From NCBI RefSeq assembly GCF_014207905.1, contig NZ_JACHLB010000002.1:248001-312000 (forward strand): a DNA stretch of 64,000 bases, given 5' to 3'. Positions 18,776 to 27,407 of this stretch are shown piece after piece. The DNA comes from Flavobacterium notoginsengisoli. Its GTDB lineage: Bacteria > Bacteroidota > Bacteroidia > Flavobacteriales > Flavobacteriaceae. Each line of letters opens with the position of its first letter. Position 1 is the first letter of the stretch. A program made the translations under genes and the position numbers. A model generated the notes under the pieces. The model had not been told where the DNA came from. It saw only the letters and a program-made list of their open reading frames with translations, and made no database searches.

Positions 18776-18814
18776 AAAAGCGGTTATTTCATTTTTGAAA
18801 TAACCGCTTTTTTT
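18776..18814. terminator. bidirectional intrinsic terminator
   Basis: AAAGCGGTTATTTCA pairs with TGAAATAACCGCTTT around a TTTT loop, with A-runs before and T-runs after. It sits just beyond the stop codon of the minus-strand DUF1810 gene and should terminate that transcript. It could also stop transcripts coming from dsbD. Confidence 0.85.
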
Positions 18815-18829
18815 AGAGCCCTAAGAATA

Positions 18830-19291
18830 TTAAGAAAGTACTGCAACTGGCAGATTTACAGTATTTTTTTGAGTAAAGTTTAAAGTCATTTGATCCAAAT
18901 GTCCGAAGAAAAAAGTATCTAAAACTTGCTGAAAAACAGGATGTGCATTTTCTACCTGAACAAATAAACTCATAGAAGAATGTAGTTTTTTAGCGCCTAA
19001 TTCTCCTAAAATTCCTTCAGCAGATTTTTTGTTTAGAGTCAGCATCAATTTCGAAATTTCAATTAAATGTTTCGATAAAATAGGATGATTTAAAAACTCC
19101 GTCGCTTCTTTCAAATCGGCAACAGCATAATAATCAGAAAGCGTACTTTTTCCTAAACCTTTAATTTGCGGAAATATAAACCACATCCAATGCGTTTCTT
19201 TTTTACCTTTTTTAATTTCAGAAAAAGCAGTTAAATACAATTTATTCTGAGCATCCAAAAATCGGGTCAAATCATTCTGTGCGTAAGTCAT
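18830..19291 (-). CDS. DUF1810 family protein
   Basis: This cytoplasmic protein of 153 residues, as started here, carries the DUF1810 signature: DLTRFLDAQNKLYLTAFSEI near the N-terminus and the highly conserved HWMWFIFPQIKGLGKS, then the Leu-rich LNHPILSKHLIEISKLML. I chose the ATG at 19291 because the family normally begins just before DLxRFxxAQ and is about 140-155 residues long. An upstream ATG at 19393 would add 34 unrelated residues. The function of the family is unknown. It is flanked by the repeat elements and is transcribed away from the exporter genes. Confidence 0.85.
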   Translation of the reverse strand: MTYAQNDLTRFLDAQNKLYLTAFSEIKKGKKETHWMWFIFPQIKGLGKSTLSDYYAVADLKEATEFLNHPILSKHLIEISKLMLTLNKKSAEGILGELGAKKLHSSMSLFVQVENAHPVFQQVLDTFFFGHLDQMTLNFTQKNTVNLPVAVLS

Positions 19292-19652
19292 ATCTTGATT
19301 TTGTATTAATTCGTTTATAAATGGAGTTTCTTGTATTGGTAATACTTCTAGTAACACTTTTATTGTTTTTATGCTTATAATTATCGAATTCAAAAGTAGA
19401 ATGTAAATCGGTGAGATAGTTATAGAATTTTCGTGTTGTCGTTACATAATTACGATAAAAAGGAAGTGTAAGAATACCTTGTTAATTTATTTTTAAAGTT
19501 TTGCAAATACCCAAATTCTAATGTTATTCTAATGTTCGAGAAAATATTTAGGTCTAAATTGCGCGCTTAGAAAAATCAAGATAATTGCCCTAAATCACTG
19601 GAGTTTTAAATTGAATTTCAGTGGTTTTATTTAAATTTTCGCCTTTTAGAGT

Positions 19653-20057
19653 ATGTTGAATCGAATTAAAAATAGCTTTTTTTGTAAATGCCTTCAGGTG
19701 TTGCTAGTTGGCTATTTTCTAATCAGCAGTCTTAATATATCAAATAGTATGGCTCGAATTATTAGCGATAATGCCGAAACCTATACTGTAAAAGGGATTA
19801 CTTGTAATTTTCTAAAAAAAATCTTCAAATGTGATGGAATTCCAGAAGAACTGGATGACTACAAAACCAAAGACACCAAAACAGCCAAATTAGCAAAAGG
19901 AATTCCCTTAATGGAATATTTGATTTCATCAGAATCATTACTGCCTAGTTTTTATTTTTTAATAGAATCTGAAGGTAAAAAATATATTGATAATACAATC
20001 TTTTCATTTGGTTTTCATGGTAAGATAGATATACCGCCTCCTCGGGCAATTTCATAA
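19653..20057 (+). CDS. hypothetical small protein with N-terminal signal or membrane segment
   Basis: I do not recognise this 134-residue protein. It has a basic N-terminus, a hydrophobic segment at about residues 13-30 (LQVLLVGYFLISSLNIS), four Cys (two in FFCKC at the N-terminus, then ITC and FKC) and a C-terminus ending in IDIPPPRAIS. The body is mixed and Lys-rich, with no known motif. It is encoded 100 bp upstream of an ABC/HlyD/TolC exporter on the same strand, so it could be a cargo or accessory of that exporter, but nothing in its sequence proves it. A weak hairpin (AGGAT.AGAA/TTCT..ATCCT, about 20071-20098) lies between it and the ABC gene. Confidence 0.6.
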   Translation: MLNRIKNSFFCKCLQVLLVGYFLISSLNISNSMARIISDNAETYTVKGITCNFLKKIFKCDGIPEELDDYKTKDTKTAKLAKGIPLMEYLISSESLLPSFYFLIESEGKKYIDNTIFSFGFHGKIDIPPPRAIS

Positions 20058-20157
20058 ATACTTGTTTTTTAAGGATTAGAACAAAATTCTTTATCCTAAA
20101 TGCGGTTTTTGCCGTATATTTATTCTATGTAATAATCTTGTATTTATACTTAAATTC

Positions 20158-21813
20158 ATGACACCATTCAAACGTTTTTATAACTTACTGCAGCTCGATA
20201 AGCGCGATGTATATCAAATTATCTTCTACGCTGCATTTGCGGGTTTAGTAAACCTATCACTGCCTTTAGGAATTCAGGCTATTATTAATTTCATTCAAAG
20301 TGGACAGCTAAGCGTTTCTTGGATCATTCTGGTAATTTTGGTTACAGTTGGAGTTGGTTTTGGCGGCGTGTTGACGATTTTACAGCTACGAATTGTAGAA
20401 AATCTACAACAGAGAATTTTCGTTCGTTCTTCCTTTGAATTTGCTTACAGAATGCCTTTAATTAAATTTAAAGAAATGTATTCTGAATACGCTCCAGAAA
20501 AAGCAAACCGCTTTTTTGATACTTTGATGGTACAGAAAGGAACAGCAAAATTGCTTTTGGATTTCTGTACAGCATTTCTTCAAGTTGGTTTGGGTATTAT
20601 TTTATTAGTCTTATACCATTCTTTCTTTATGGTTATCGGACTACTTTTCATTGTTATTCTATGGGTTATTTTTAAATTTTCATACAAAGACGGTTTAGAA
20701 ACCAGTCTTAATGAATCGAAATTTAAATATAAAGTAGCAGCATGGCTTCAGGAAATTGCAAGAAACAGAGAAAGTTTCCGTAGAAAAGGAGCTTTTGAAT
20801 ATGCTTTAGACAGAAATGACGGCTATGTTAGCAAGTACGTAAATTACCGTGAAAAACACTTTCAGGTAATGAAAAAACAATATATTCAGCTTACTATTTT
20901 TAAAGTAATTGTTACTGCTGCCTTATTATCGATCGGTGGTTTTCTGGTAATTCACCACCAAATGAACATAGGGCAGTTCGTAGCAGCTGAAATCGTAATT
21001 GTATTATTGATCAACTCGGTAGAAAAAATCATTTTCGGATTAGAATCTTTCTACGACGTTTTGACTTCTGTTGAAAAAATTGGACAAGTTACAGACATGG
21101 AAATTTCATGTATTCCTGAAACTTCAGACAAAACAGAAAAAGGAATCAATATTGAAACAGAAAGCATCAATTACAATTATCCAGAACACAATAAAAAATC
21201 GCTTAAGAATATTAACTTGAAAATTTCTCAAGGCGAAAAAATCATTCTTACAGGAACAAACGGTGCTGGAAAAAGTACATTATTGAGATTGCTTTCAGGA
21301 GTTTTAGAACCAGAAAGCGGTGCGATGTATGTGACGGACAACTATATGAATCGTTTGAGCGAAGATACATACAGAGCGCAGTCTGGAACTTATCTGCAAG
21401 GCGATACCTTGTTTGCGGGAACAATTCGTGAGAATATTGTTTTTGGAAATGAAGAACTAAATAGCGACGATTTAAAATGGGCTTTAGATAATGTTGGTCT
21501 TACACCATACATTAAAACTTTCGAGAATGGATTGGAAAATCAGATTCATCCGGGAGGACGTGAACTTTCTGCTTCTGATGTACAGAAAATTCTTTTGGCA
21601 AGAAGTATTGTGGGCAAACCAAATATTTTATTCTTAGAAGATCCTGTTGATAAAATGGATGAATTGACTTCGAATAAAATTGTTGATTTTTTACTTTCCG
21701 AAGAGAATGACTGGACTGTAATTGTTACTTCTAAAAATGATATTTGGAAAAGCAAATGCAGCCGTATGATCACGATTGATGACGGAAAAATTATTAACGA
21801 CATAAAGATTTAA
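20158..21813 (+). CDS. ABC exporter (membrane domain plus ATPase) with degenerate catalytic motifs
   Basis: This 551-residue half-transporter has an N-terminal transmembrane domain (about 15-300) and a C-terminal nucleotide-binding domain (about 330-551). The Walker A motif is intact (GTNGAGKST, 366-374) and a Q-loop is present (TYLQGDTLF). The ABC signature, however, reads LSASD instead of LSGGQ (470-474), the Walker B end reads ED instead of DE (E494, D495), and the H-loop His is replaced by Lys (K526 in TSKND). No C39 peptidase domain is present. HlyD and TolC genes follow with 2 and 1 bp gaps, so this is a type I-like tripartite exporter. Whether it hydrolyses ATP normally is open. Confidence 0.88.
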   Translation: MTPFKRFYNLLQLDKRDVYQIIFYAAFAGLVNLSLPLGIQAIINFIQSGQLSVSWIILVILVTVGVGFGGVLTILQLRIVENLQQRIFVRSSFEFAYRMPLIKFKEMYSEYAPEKANRFFDTLMVQKGTAKLLLDFCTAFLQVGLGIILLVLYHSFFMVIGLLFIVILWVIFKFSYKDGLETSLNESKFKYKVAAWLQEIARNRESFRRKGAFEYALDRNDGYVSKYVNYREKHFQVMKKQYIQLTIFKVIVTAALLSIGGFLVIHHQMNIGQFVAAEIVIVLLINSVEKIIFGLESFYDVLTSVEKIGQVTDMEISCIPETSDKTEKGINIETESINYNYPEHNKKSLKNINLKISQGEKIILTGTNGAGKSTLLRLLSGVLEPESGAMYVTDNYMNRLSEDTYRAQSGTYLQGDTLFAGTIRENIVFGNEELNSDDLKWALDNVGLTPYIKTFENGLENQIHPGGRELSASDVQKILLARSIVGKPNILFLEDPVDKMDELTSNKIVDFLLSEENDWTVIVTSKNDIWKSKCSRMITIDDGKIINDIKI

Positions 21814-21815
21814 TC

Positions 21816-23168
21816 ATGCTCAATATATCTAAAGATAATAACGTACTTATAACTCCGGGCAAATACAAATCGATTACAAGTGTTGCTCGAAGACCCCATT
21901 ATAGAATTTTAAATAAAGTTATAATCGGATTTCTGATTTTCTGTGTTTGCTGTCTTTTTCTGCCGTGGACACAAAATATCTCAGGAAGTGGTTCTGTAAC
22001 AACTTTAAAGCCCGATCAAAGACCTCAAACTGTTCATAATGCTATTGCAGGTCGAATAGAAAAATGGTTTGTAAAAGAGGGAGATTATGTAAATAAAGGA
22101 GATACAATTCTTTTTATTTCAGAGATTAAAGAAGATTACTTAGATCCTAATTTGGTTGGAAACACCAAACAACAGGTTGATGCTAAAAAAATGGCGGCAG
22201 AATCGTATAGCGATAAAGTAAATTCTCTTGATGTTCAAGCGCAATCTTTGAATACAGAAAGACAGTTGAAATTACAGCAGGCACAAAATAAAATTCGTCA
22301 AGCTCAACTGAAAATAAAAAGCGATAGTATGGATTTGGTTGCCGTTAGAACACAATTGCGAATTGCAAAAACACAATTTGATCGTTCTACAGCTTTAAAT
22401 AAAGAAGGATTAAAACCGATGACAGATGTTGAGCAGAAGAGATTAAAACTGCAAGAATCTGAAGCATATATCATCACACAAGAAAATAAATTATTGAGCA
22501 GCAGAAATGAGTTGATTAACGCAAAAGTTGAAATCAATAGAATTACGGCTGAATACACAGAGAAAATTTCAAAATCTAGAAGTGATAAATTCACCGCTTT
22601 AAGTACACAATATGATACTGAAGCTCAGGTTAATAAACTAGAAAATCAGTATACGAATTACAGACTTAGAAATGGTTTGTATTACATTACAGCGCCACAA
22701 AGCGGTTACATCAACCGTGCTTTATTGGCAGGTATTGGAGAAACTATTAAAGAAGGAACTTCGGTTGTGAGCATTATGCCTTCTAAATATGATATTGCGG
22801 TAGAAACTTATGTAGATCCAATAGATTTACCATTGGTACATCGCGGTGCAAAAGTTCGTGTTTGGTTTGACGGATGGCCTAGAATTGTATTTTCTGGATG
22901 GCCTGGTTTGTCTTACGGAACTTACGGAGGAAAAGTGGTAGCGATAGAAAACTTTATAAGTCCGAACGGAAAATACAGAATTTTGGTTTCGCCTGACGGA
23001 GAAGATCGTCATTGGCCAAAAGAATTGAGCATTGGTGCAGGAGCGCAAAGTATTGCCTTGCTAGAAACCGTTTCGGTATGGTACGAGATTTGGCGAAACT
23101 TAAATGGTTTCCCTCCAAATTATTATAACTCAGGAGAAAAAGAAGCAAAAGGAAAGGAGAAAAAGTAA
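21816..23168 (+). CDS. HlyD-family membrane fusion protein
   Basis: This 450-residue periplasmic adaptor of a tripartite exporter has one membrane segment at about 30-50 (VIIGFLIFCVCCLFLPW), then a lipoyl/barrel-sandwich half (about 60-110, AGRIEKWFVKEGDYVNKGDT). A long coiled-coil hairpin follows (about 120-270, rich in Gln, Lys and Glu), and the second lipoyl half and beta-barrel come after it (ITAPQSGYINRALLAGIGET). The order matches HlyD. It begins 2 bp after the ABC gene and overlaps nothing essential of the TolC gene, so the three form one operon. The substrate is unknown. Confidence 0.9.
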   Translation: MLNISKDNNVLITPGKYKSITSVARRPHYRILNKVIIGFLIFCVCCLFLPWTQNISGSGSVTTLKPDQRPQTVHNAIAGRIEKWFVKEGDYVNKGDTILFISEIKEDYLDPNLVGNTKQQVDAKKMAAESYSDKVNSLDVQAQSLNTERQLKLQQAQNKIRQAQLKIKSDSMDLVAVRTQLRIAKTQFDRSTALNKEGLKPMTDVEQKRLKLQESEAYIITQENKLLSSRNELINAKVEINRITAEYTEKISKSRSDKFTALSTQYDTEAQVNKLENQYTNYRLRNGLYYITAPQSGYINRALLAGIGETIKEGTSVVSIMPSKYDIAVETYVDPIDLPLVHRGAKVRVWFDGWPRIVFSGWPGLSYGTYGGKVVAIENFISPNGKYRILVSPDGEDRHWPKELSIGAGAQSIALLETVSVWYEIWRNLNGFPPNYYNSGEKEAKGKEKK

Positions 23169-23169
23169 A

Positions 23170-24567
23170 ATGAGAAATCTTGTAAAATTGCTTTCTTTCT
23201 TAATGCTACTCTGCTTTTCTACGATGCAAAGTCAAAACTTCAGTGAAGAAGAGTTAACTTTTATCGAGTATTTGGGATATGTAAAAAAATATCATCCGCT
23301 GGTAAAACAAGCAAATCTTGAAGTGACCAATGCACAAGCCAAGTTAATGGCAGCGCGTGGCGGATTTGATCCTAAAATTGAAGTAGATTACAATAAGAAA
23401 GAATTTAAAGGCACAGAATATTATTCGTTATTAAACAGCAGTTTTAAAATTCCGACTTGGTACGGAATTGAGGTAAAAGCTGGTTTTGACGATACTGACG
23501 GACAATATTATAACCCACAAAATCGTACGCCAGAAGCAGGTTTAGCTTCTCTTGGAATTAGTGTGGCACTAGGGCAGGGAATGTTTATTAATCAGCGAAT
23601 GGCCGATGTAAGAGAAGGAAAGCTTAATGTGAAACTAAGTGATGCGCAGCGTAAGTTAAGAGCTATAGAAGTTTTGTATCAAGCTAGTGAAGCTTATTTT
23701 GAATGGAGAAAAAGCTACAACGAAGCAGAATTGTATAAAAATTATCTAGGATTTGCGAGTACTCGTTTTCTTGGTGTTAAAAAACTAATCGAATCGGGAG
23801 ATGCTCCAGCCATTGATAGTGTAGAGGCTAAAATTACCGTTAGAAATAGAGAATTGAATGTTGAAAATGGAAATCTAAAATTGGCTAAAGCAAAGCTTAA
23901 ACTAGCTAATTTTTTATGGATTGAAAATGTTCCTGTAGAATTGGGCGAATTAGTAAAACCAGAGCAGAATTTAGGTCAGACAATCGAAGAAACTTTGCGT
24001 ACAGACGCTATGATGGTTGATGTCGAGTCTTTAGATGCGCATCCGAAAATTCAATCTATGGAAACCAAATTGTCTATTTTGGAAGTAAATCGTCAGCTGA
24101 AAGCTAATTCATTGTTGCCAAAAGTGAATGTCGGTTATAATTACATTTCAGACCCTAATTATTGGAATACTTTTAATTCAGATGATTATAAGTTCAATAT
24201 CGATTTTAGTTTTCCGATTTTCTTGAGAAAAGAACGCGGAAACTTGAAAATGGCTAAATTGAAAATTCAAGATATGCAGTTTGATATTGGTCAGCAAAGA
24301 TTAGAATTGAAAAACAAAATCAAAGCGCAGCAGACTGAAATTGCCTCTTTAAGAAGACAAAAAGTGGTAATTGATAATTTGGTAAAAGATTATATGACGA
24401 TGCTGAATTCAGAAGAAAAACTATTCTCTTTTGGCGAAAGTTCTATTTTCTTAATCAATTCTAGAGAGAATAATTTGGTAAGTGCAAAATTGTCTCAAAT
24501 CAGCTTAGAAAATCAATTTTATCTTTCAAATGCCGAATTGTATAAAATCTTGGCAAATCCAGATTAA
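23170..24567 (+). CDS. TolC family outer-membrane efflux protein
   Basis: This protein of 465 residues, as started here, is the outer-membrane channel of the exporter. The ATG at 23170 is chosen because it gives a clean signal peptide (MRNLVKLLSFLMLLCFSTMQ, cleavage near SQN). A longer frame from 23104 would overlap the hlyD-like gene by 65 bp and hide the signal. The rest is long alpha-helical repeats typical of TolC (YVKKYHPLVKQANLEVTNAQ, and the mirrored second half around AKLKIQDMQFDIGQQRLELK). It is the last gene of the ABC/HlyD/TolC operon and is followed by a strong terminator. Confidence 0.9.
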   Translation: MRNLVKLLSFLMLLCFSTMQSQNFSEEELTFIEYLGYVKKYHPLVKQANLEVTNAQAKLMAARGGFDPKIEVDYNKKEFKGTEYYSLLNSSFKIPTWYGIEVKAGFDDTDGQYYNPQNRTPEAGLASLGISVALGQGMFINQRMADVREGKLNVKLSDAQRKLRAIEVLYQASEAYFEWRKSYNEAELYKNYLGFASTRFLGVKKLIESGDAPAIDSVEAKITVRNRELNVENGNLKLAKAKLKLANFLWIENVPVELGELVKPEQNLGQTIEETLRTDAMMVDVESLDAHPKIQSMETKLSILEVNRQLKANSLLPKVNVGYNYISDPNYWNTFNSDDYKFNIDFSFPIFLRKERGNLKMAKLKIQDMQFDIGQQRLELKNKIKAQQTEIASLRRQKVVIDNLVKDYMTMLNSEEKLFSFGESSIFLINSRENNLVSAKLSQISLENQFYLSNAELYKILANPD

Positions 24568-24625
24568 GACCTAAAATATGCAGTTTGCGATGACTGTACT
24601 ATATTAATTTTCAGAATTTAATTTT

Positions 24626-24659
24626 AAAAAAGCTTCAGAAATTTTCTGAAGCTTTTTTT
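24626..24659 (+). terminator. intrinsic terminator after the exporter operon
   Basis: AAAAAAGCTTCAGAAA is followed immediately by its complement TTTTCTGAAGCTTTTTT, giving a strong stem with a T-run. It closes the ABC/HlyD/TolC operon. Confidence 0.88.
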
Positions 24660-24717
24660 ATTTAGAAATTAATGCAACTTCTTTTTAAATTTGAAAAAAG
24701 AAATAGATATAAAAAAC

Positions 24718-25836
24718 ATGAAACAAGCAATTGTAAATGCAGTCATACATACAGGAGAAGAAATAATTGAAAACGGAGTTGTAATTGTTGAAAACGGAAC
24801 CATTATTTCAGTTCAAAAGGAAATTCCAAACGATATTGAAACAATAGATTTGGAAGGAAATCATCTATCAGCTGGATTTATAGATATTCAGATAAATGGG
24901 GGAGAAAAGTACTATTTCAGCCAAACTCCAAACGAAGAAACAATTCAGGATATTTACGATGCCAGTATGAAATATGGTACAACACACGTTTTGCCATGTT
25001 TGATTTCGTCTTCAAAAGAAACCATTTTAGAAGGAATCGAAGCCGTTCGCAATTACATGAAAAAACACAATAATGGTGTAATCGGAATGCATTTAGAAGG
25101 ACCATTTTTAAATCCGGCGAGACGTGGCGCGCATAGTATCGATCAGGTTAGAAAGCCAACAAATGACGAGCTTGAAGAAATTATCAGTAAAGGAAAAGAT
25201 GTTATTAAAGTCATTACAATTGCTCCAGAATGTTTTACAGAAGAACAATTGCAAATGCTGATCAATAGCGGAATAACAATTTCAATCGGACATTCGACCA
25301 TAACACATAAAGAAGCACAATTTTATTTTTCTAAAGGAATAAATCTAGTAACGCATTTGTTTAATGCAATGACACAATTTGGTCATCGTGAACCCGGTCT
25401 AGTGGGGGCTGTTTTTGAAAATGACGAAGTTTACGCTCCCGTTATTTTAGATGGCGTTCATTGCGATTATGCTGCGGCAAAAGTGGCTTACAAATTAAAA
25501 CAAGATAAATTCTTTCTAATTAGCGATGCGACATTTCTAGGCAGAAAAGTTGCCAATTTTAAATGGGATAATTTTGATGCGCATCTAGAAAATGGTTTCT
25601 ACAGAAATGAAGACGGCAATCTTGCAGGTGCAACAATATCTATGGAAGAAGCGGTTCAGAATGCTTTTAATAATCTTCATGTTCCAGCAGATGAAGCTAT
25701 CAAAATGGCAACAACAAGAGTAGCTGCAGCTATCGGGCTGCAAGATAAAATCGGAAAAATTAAACAAGGATTTCCTGCTTCTTTCGTGAAATTCAATAAT
25801 GATTTGTCTAAAATTGAGACTTTAAGCTTAGTTTAA
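24718..25836 (+). CDS. nagA: N-acetylglucosamine-6-phosphate deacetylase
   Basis: This 372-residue cytoplasmic amidohydrolase removes acetate from GlcNAc-6-phosphate, feeding amino-sugar catabolism and cell-wall recycling. Diagnostic segments are DIQINGG near the N-terminus, the metal-site motif HLEGPFLNPARRGAH, IGHSTITHKEA, THLFNAMTQFGHREPG, and the catalytic Asp in LISDATFLG. The ATG at 24718 is chosen because homologues start at MKQAIVNA; a TTG at 24691 would add nine residues. The gene stands alone between a terminator and the riboswitch region. I see no nagB or transporter gene beside it. Confidence 0.92.
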   Translation: MKQAIVNAVIHTGEEIIENGVVIVENGTIISVQKEIPNDIETIDLEGNHLSAGFIDIQINGGEKYYFSQTPNEETIQDIYDASMKYGTTHVLPCLISSSKETILEGIEAVRNYMKKHNNGVIGMHLEGPFLNPARRGAHSIDQVRKPTNDELEEIISKGKDVIKVITIAPECFTEEQLQMLINSGITISIGHSTITHKEAQFYFSKGINLVTHLFNAMTQFGHREPGLVGAVFENDEVYAPVILDGVHCDYAAAKVAYKLKQDKFFLISDATFLGRKVANFKWDNFDAHLENGFYRNEDGNLAGATISMEEAVQNAFNNLHVPADEAIKMATTRVAAAIGLQDKIGKIKQGFPASFVKFNNDLSKIETLSLV

Positions 25837-25992
25837 AAGCAACCTTTTTTTTGTTTTAAACATCTTGTTTTTAAAGGTTTATAATTTGTTTTAAAGATTT
25901 TTTAAAAATAATAATAAAAAAAAGCAATCTAAACTTGACTAATTTGGTAGAATTAGTATATATTTGTAATGCAGAAAAATTATAAAATGATA

Positions 25993-26089
25993 CTTATCCA
26001 GAAAGACTGAGGGAATAGGCCCAATGAAGTCTTAGCAACCTGTTGCCGAATAAGGTGCTAAATCCTTCCCGCTTTACGGGACAGATAAG
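25993..26089 (+). ncRNA. SAM-I (S-box) riboswitch
   Basis: The S-box consensus is clear: P1 CTTATC (25993-25998) pairs with GATAAG (26084-26089), enclosing AGAAAGACTGAGGGAATAGG, CCCAATGAAGTCTTAGCAACC, and a P3/P4 region ending GGTGCTAAATCC. SAM binding should stabilise P1. Downstream, CAGAT (26082-26086), which overlaps the P1 3' strand, can instead pair with ATCTG (26107-26111). AAAGATTT (26092-26099) can pair with AAATCTTT (26131-26138) before a T-run. These look like an antiterminator and a weak terminator, but the expression platform is inferred. The controlled genes should be the short ORF and redoxin operon that follow. Confidence 0.93.
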
Positions 26090-26149
26090 AAAAAGATTTG
26101 CTCAAAATCTGAATAAGTTGTCAATATTAAAAATCTTTATTTTTTTAAA

Positions 26150-26245
26150 ATGAAAACAGAATCTATTTTATACGCTGGTTATGAGCTTTTGAATTTGATG
26201 TTTGAAGAAAATAGTCTTGCTGTTTTCCGAATGCGAAAGCATTAA
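26150..26245 (+). CDS. 31-residue ORF between the SAM riboswitch and the redoxin gene
   Basis: This short ORF starts with an ATG four bases after a run of T and encodes 31 residues beginning MKTESILYAGYELLNLMFEE and ending FRMRKH. It lies just after the riboswitch expression platform and 93 bp before the TlpA-like gene, so it would be the first translated frame of the riboswitch transcript. I do not recognise the peptide. It could be a leader peptide, a small regulatory protein, or chance. The A-rich start context resembles that of neighbouring real genes. Confidence 0.4.
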   Translation: MKTESILYAGYELLNLMFEENSLAVFRMRKH

Positions 26246-26338
26246 TTCCTCTCTTAAAATTCCTTTTTAATCACTATTAGCTGATGGTTCAGACATTGGC
26301 CAGATATTCTTTTACATAATCTTAAAACTAAAAATAAA

Positions 26339-27337
26339 ATGAAAAAAATACTATTCGGTTTAGCTTTGTTTCTTGCTGTAAGTCAAACGCAGGCGCAAGA
26401 AAATAATTTACAATTAAAAGGAACTGTTGTTGACACCGTTGCACAATATGTTTACCTGCAAAAGTTTCACAATAAAATGTTTACCACAATTGATTCGGTA
26501 AAAGTAAAAGACGGAAGTTTTAGTTTTAAAACCAAAGTCAAAACTCCAGAATTATACGGATTGAGCGTAAACACCGCAGATTCTCCATTGTATATTTTCC
26601 TTGAAAAAGGACCGATTACAGTCAAATTAAGTCCAAAAAAGTATTACACCAATTCTGTTGTTGAAGGTTCTGCAACACAAGATTTGTTTGAAACATACAA
26701 AAAGACAAAAGACGTAGAAATCAGTAAATTCATTACAGAAAACCCAAAATCTATTGTATCTGCTTATGTTTTATACAGAAACTGGTCTTATCGTTTAACT
26801 CCAGAACAGATTACGCAAAATATAGCTTTATTGGATAAAAGCCTTCAAAGTACCACTTACGTGAAAGAATTAAAAGACTTAGCAATTGTTCTAGACGGAC
26901 TAGCGGTTGGAAAAAAAGCTCCCGATTTTACCGCAAATGATCCTGAAGGAAAAGCAATTCGTTTTTACGAAAATTTAAAAGGCTACACTTTAGTAGATTT
27001 CTGGGCTTCTTGGTGCGGTCCGTGCCGAAGAGAGAATCCGAATATTGTGGCAGCTTACAAAGAATTTCACGATAAAGGATTTAACATAATCGCTATTTCT
27101 TTAGACAAAAAGAAAGAAAACTGGATCAAAGGAATTCAAGATGATCATTTGACTTGGACACACGTTTCAGATCTGCTTTTCTGGAATAGCGCCGTTGCAA
27201 AATTATATGGCGTAAGAGCAATTCCTGCCAATTATCTGGTAGATTCTAAAGGAATAATTGTGGCAAGAAATCTGCATGGAGAAGAATTGCAAGCAACACT
27301 TAAATCACTTTTGGATAAAAAAGTAAGCAACAACTAA
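26339..27337 (+). CDS. TlpA-like disulfide reductase with DUF4369 domain
   Basis: This 332-residue exported protein has a signal peptide ending near TQAQENN. A DUF4369-like N-terminal domain covers about 24-120 (LQLKGTVVDTVAQYVYLQKF). A linker and a TlpA/AhpC-TSA domain follow (about 195-330), with active site WCGPC (C226, C229) and cis-Pro in AIPANYLV. It is predicted to be a periplasmic thiol-disulfide oxidoreductase. It is the first long gene downstream of the SAM-I riboswitch, so it is probably repressed when SAM is plentiful. That is unusual company for a redoxin and suggests a link to sulfur amino-acid metabolism. Confidence 0.88.
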   Translation: MKKILFGLALFLAVSQTQAQENNLQLKGTVVDTVAQYVYLQKFHNKMFTTIDSVKVKDGSFSFKTKVKTPELYGLSVNTADSPLYIFLEKGPITVKLSPKKYYTNSVVEGSATQDLFETYKKTKDVEISKFITENPKSIVSAYVLYRNWSYRLTPEQITQNIALLDKSLQSTTYVKELKDLAIVLDGLAVGKKAPDFTANDPEGKAIRFYENLKGYTLVDFWASWCGPCRRENPNIVAAYKEFHDKGFNIIAISLDKKKENWIKGIQDDHLTWTHVSDLLFWNSAVAKLYGVRAIPANYLVDSKGIIVARNLHGEELQATLKSLLDKKVSNN

Positions 27338-27407
27338 GTTCAAAGTTTTGAATTTTTAAAGAATTCAACCAATAATACAATTCGTTAATTTAAAAAATGC
27401 TAGGGAA

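Noticed and set aside
18674..18883. 69-codon frame on the plus strand
   Set aside because: It lies inside the second repeat element, the terminator and the antisense end of the DUF1810 gene. Its sequence has no protein-like features, so it is a chance frame.
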